Shown here: one piece after another, positions 63,201 through 64,000 of the stretch
Layout: each line of letters starts with the position of its first letter
Position numbering within the stretch: position 1 is the stretch's first letter
DNA from: Candidatus Anammoxibacter sp.
GTDB lineage: Bacteria; Planctomycetota; Brocadiia; Brocadiales; Anammoxibacteraceae
Length of the DNA stretch: 64,000 nucleotides
Direction of reading: 5' to 3'
Assembly: GCA_021777105.1 (NCBI GenBank)
Contig: JAIQZQ010000025.1
Location: 1-64,000 of the forward strand
Program-made: the position numbers and the translations under genes
Notes under the pieces: generated by a model
Databases searched by the model: none
The model's input: only the letters and a program-made list of their open reading frames with translations
What the model was told of the DNA's origin: nothing

Positions 63201-64000
63201 CGTGTCCGCCGGGCGGCGGACCGGTTGTGGAGCCGACTCCGGATGAAACCGCTCCAAATACGATTGTAGCTGAATTTATCGGCGACCCAACCTCCGGGTT
63301 TGCGCCGCTTGATGTTCAGTTTGTGGACAAATCGACCGGCAACGTAACAAATTGGGCCTGGGAATTCGGCGACGGCGGAGTAAACTCAGATCAGAACCCT
63401 GAGTATACTTATAAAACAGCTGGTATTTTCACGGTTAAATTAACGGCTTCGGGGCCTAATGCAACAGACTCGGAAACCAAAACAAATTATGTCAACGCCA
63501 TTGCGTCAGGCGGGGCAACGGCGGAATTCTCGGCTGATCCGACGACAGGATTCAGCCCTCTAACCGTTAAGTTTCGCGATCTTTCCGTAGGGCAGATTAC
63601 CAGTTGGGCCTGGACGTTTGGCGACGGCGGTATAAGCTCTGAGCAGAACCCGGTAAACACATATAAAACCTCCGGCTTTTTTACCGTAGGGCTTACTGTT
63701 AGCGGTTCAGGACAGTCGGATACTGAGATTAAGACGAACCTGATTGCGATTCTTGAACAAGGCGCGCCTAAAGCTTCATTCTCAGCATCGCCAACAGCCG
63801 GCCGGGTGCCGCTTACCGTGCAGTTCTCTGATGTTTCGCAAGGCGATATTACCAGCTGGTCGTGGGAATTTGGCGATGGAGGCGTAAGCAAAGAGCAAAA
63901 TCCTACCCATGTTTTCAGGCTTGAAGGATTTTACACTGTTAATTTAACAGTGGGTGGCTCAAAAGGGGCCGACAAAGAGAGCAAGACAAATCTTATTATT
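60242..64000 (+). CDS. Secreted PKD protein with MopE-type metal-binding motifs (3' end beyond window)
   Basis: Open from ATG 60242 (GGGAGG upstream) to the window edge: 1253 residues without a stop. Signal/anchor about 11-35. N-terminal beta-sandwich (36-250) with LLDTDQNPSTGDSP, resembling domains beside secreted peptidases. Two cysteine/aspartate motifs (about 254-320: CSDGRDNDLDGLTDCDDPDC and CGDGIDNDNDGLFDCDDADC) fit the MopE-type putative metal-binding motif. PKD 1-6 (about 323-848) are a distinct subtype with STSPNGAI loops and DQHP; a cohesin-like beta-domain (850-1000) follows; PKD 7-9 (from about 1004) are like those of the upstream genes. Probable adhesin or metal-binding surface protein. 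Confidence 0.88.
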   Translation, partial: MWMKPKKVDVKIQFFSIVVLLFCAFGFYINNATAKTVKDSGAGSFVLSQKNKVPLWGENDETRYFRKSIKTETGNIVNVTTVSPLNPVGKDPEGDNLIIGGQVVDIVHVDAASNSFEVTIKINFSPNSTHDFINNLRGFILLDTDQNPSTGDSPISLFGKDTQSLGFDYHADLQFLPEINIWKTNRFVFTLAGTIVPEISGNSFSITVPLSMLGNDDGAIDITLALGDLQGPTDWAPDSGKYTINGSTGASTPEVCSDGRDNDLDGLTDCDDPDCLGDASCVVAPVAEAGFCGDGIDNDNDGLFDCDDADCASDATCAASTNVLVADFNASPLSGIAPLLVTFTDFSISTNGSVVSWQWDFGDGFFVSNQNPTHEYRVPGFYTVSLTVKDSLSGFASVTKPDFIVVNQAGKPVADFTASSTKGVRPFDAQFTDLSSSPNGAIRSWFWEFGDGATGTDQHPVHTYTFSGFFTVSLEIFDTLGELAFELKPNFIFVDDPGQPTADFTASPTTGLPVLNTQFTDLSTSPNGAITSWFWDFGDGRIGIQQHPLHKYEFPGFFSVALEVGDIAGEFGFTNKPNMIVVKKPQPPVADFSASQVEGFAPFDTQFTDLSTSPNGNIAGWDWDFGDGFFSSDQHPAHTYKFDGIYGVGLEVKDVLGEFDFVFKSGFIKVEEKGAPVADFSVDKQAGPAPLKVAFTDKSTSPNGAITKRSWSFGNGLISPDQDPTHIYDFPGFYSVELVVNDVAGKEASIFKPNFIFVSQPGVPAASFSATPESGQAPLFVQFTDNSTSPNGAITSRSWDFGDGDASNDQNPDHVYNFQGFYTVALEVFDTVGKSSFVTKPGFIEVTEGSGGTTGSGKALFLAIRTPFDPTFAQHPNRILVPFKANSPDFPVNLGVIDRNTGKFLENVSISALIDDTTIAGINPAKALTLAPVSGSIPGAQFKIKPAKGGVTSLLFEVVDPDDENNVLLRKLSVEVFCLDSVGRAVPCPPGGGPVVEPTPDETAPNTIVAEFIGDPTSGFAPLDVQFVDKSTGNVTNWAWEFGDGGVNSDQNPEYTYKTAGIFTVKLTASGPNATDSETKTNYVNAIASGGATAEFSADPTTGFSPLTVKFRDLSVGQITSWAWTFGDGGISSEQNPVNTYKTSGFFTVGLTVSGSGQSDTEIKTNLIAILEQGAPKASFSASPTAGRVPLTVQFSDVSQGDITSWSWEFGDGGVSKEQNPTHVFRLEGFYTVNLTVGGSKGADKESKTNLII

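Noticed and set aside
1..64000. tRNA, rRNA, tmRNA, CRISPR or known riboswitch
   Set aside because: No TPsiC-arm-like GGTTCGAATCC contexts with matching acceptor stems, no regularly spaced direct repeats with spacers, and no c-di-GMP, TPP or T-box core was found by eye. A covariance-model search would be decisive.

Overview
The window looks like one contig from a Gram-negative bacterium of moderate G+C content: signal peptides, large secreted repeat proteins, an L,D-transpeptidase and a complete type II fatty-acid cluster. I cannot fix the taxon from sequence alone. The FabD nucleophile motif GLSLG, the Mrp-DUF971 fusion, the archaeal-type phosphoglycerate-mutase homologue and the very repeat-rich intergenic DNA fit a Planctomycetota or other PVC-like or candidate-phylum lineage. 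That is a weak inference. No rRNA, tRNA, CRISPR array or prophage was found.

Layout. 0.1-1.1 kb: an RHH-type antitoxin-like gene and a HicAB module. 1.7-9.4 kb: housekeeping genes (homoserine dehydrogenase convergent with a proposed homoserine kinase, aspartate carbamoyltransferase), an FAD oxidoreductase overlapping a membrane glycosyltransferase, and a small Gly/Ser/Pro-rich membrane-anchored protein. 9.8-12.8 kb: a two-gene DUF2868 membrane protein plus DUF3482 GTPase operon. 13.7-18.1 kb: a 1464-residue secreted protein with calcium-binding repeats. 18.3-18.9 kb: a retropepsin-like protease with a small partner. 18.9-27.4 kb: a plastic region with remnants of HicA, Dtd, IS110, HigB and a REP-associated transposase, two VapBC modules (one frameshifted), three MITE-like insertions (two with target-site evidence) and a group II intron with its reverse transcriptase.

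27.5-46.7 kb is the core block: alaS; rpmF-plsX-fabH-fabD-acpP-fabF; guaA and tyrS on the minus strand; a CPBP protease; hflX; an Rrf2 regulator followed by mrp; an L,D-transpeptidase overlapping a cyclodeaminase gene that seems to start at AUU; a zinc-ribbon protein; and a cyclic-nucleotide-domain protein. 46.8-53.0 kb holds a DUF2442 gene, a tail-collar protein, a six-PKD secreted protein, a ParDE module and a broken HigBA module.

53-64 kb encodes a secreted formylglycine-generating-enzyme-like protein, a 1507-residue von Willebrand A plus 12-PKD protein, and a third PKD protein (at least 9 PKD domains, two MopE-type metal-binding motifs) that runs off the window. Together with the 49.1-kb gene these encode at least 27 PKD domains, probably an adhesion or surface-layer system.

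Two patterns cross gene boundaries. First, the intergenic DNA is filled with at least eight families of short dispersed palindromic repeats; one two-hairpin family exists in two sequence variants that differ by compensatory base changes. Second, three CRP-consensus sites (TGTGA-N6-TCACA or one mismatch) sit at about -41 from good -10 boxes upstream of secreted-protein genes, which suggests class-II activation by a CRP/FNR-family regulator.
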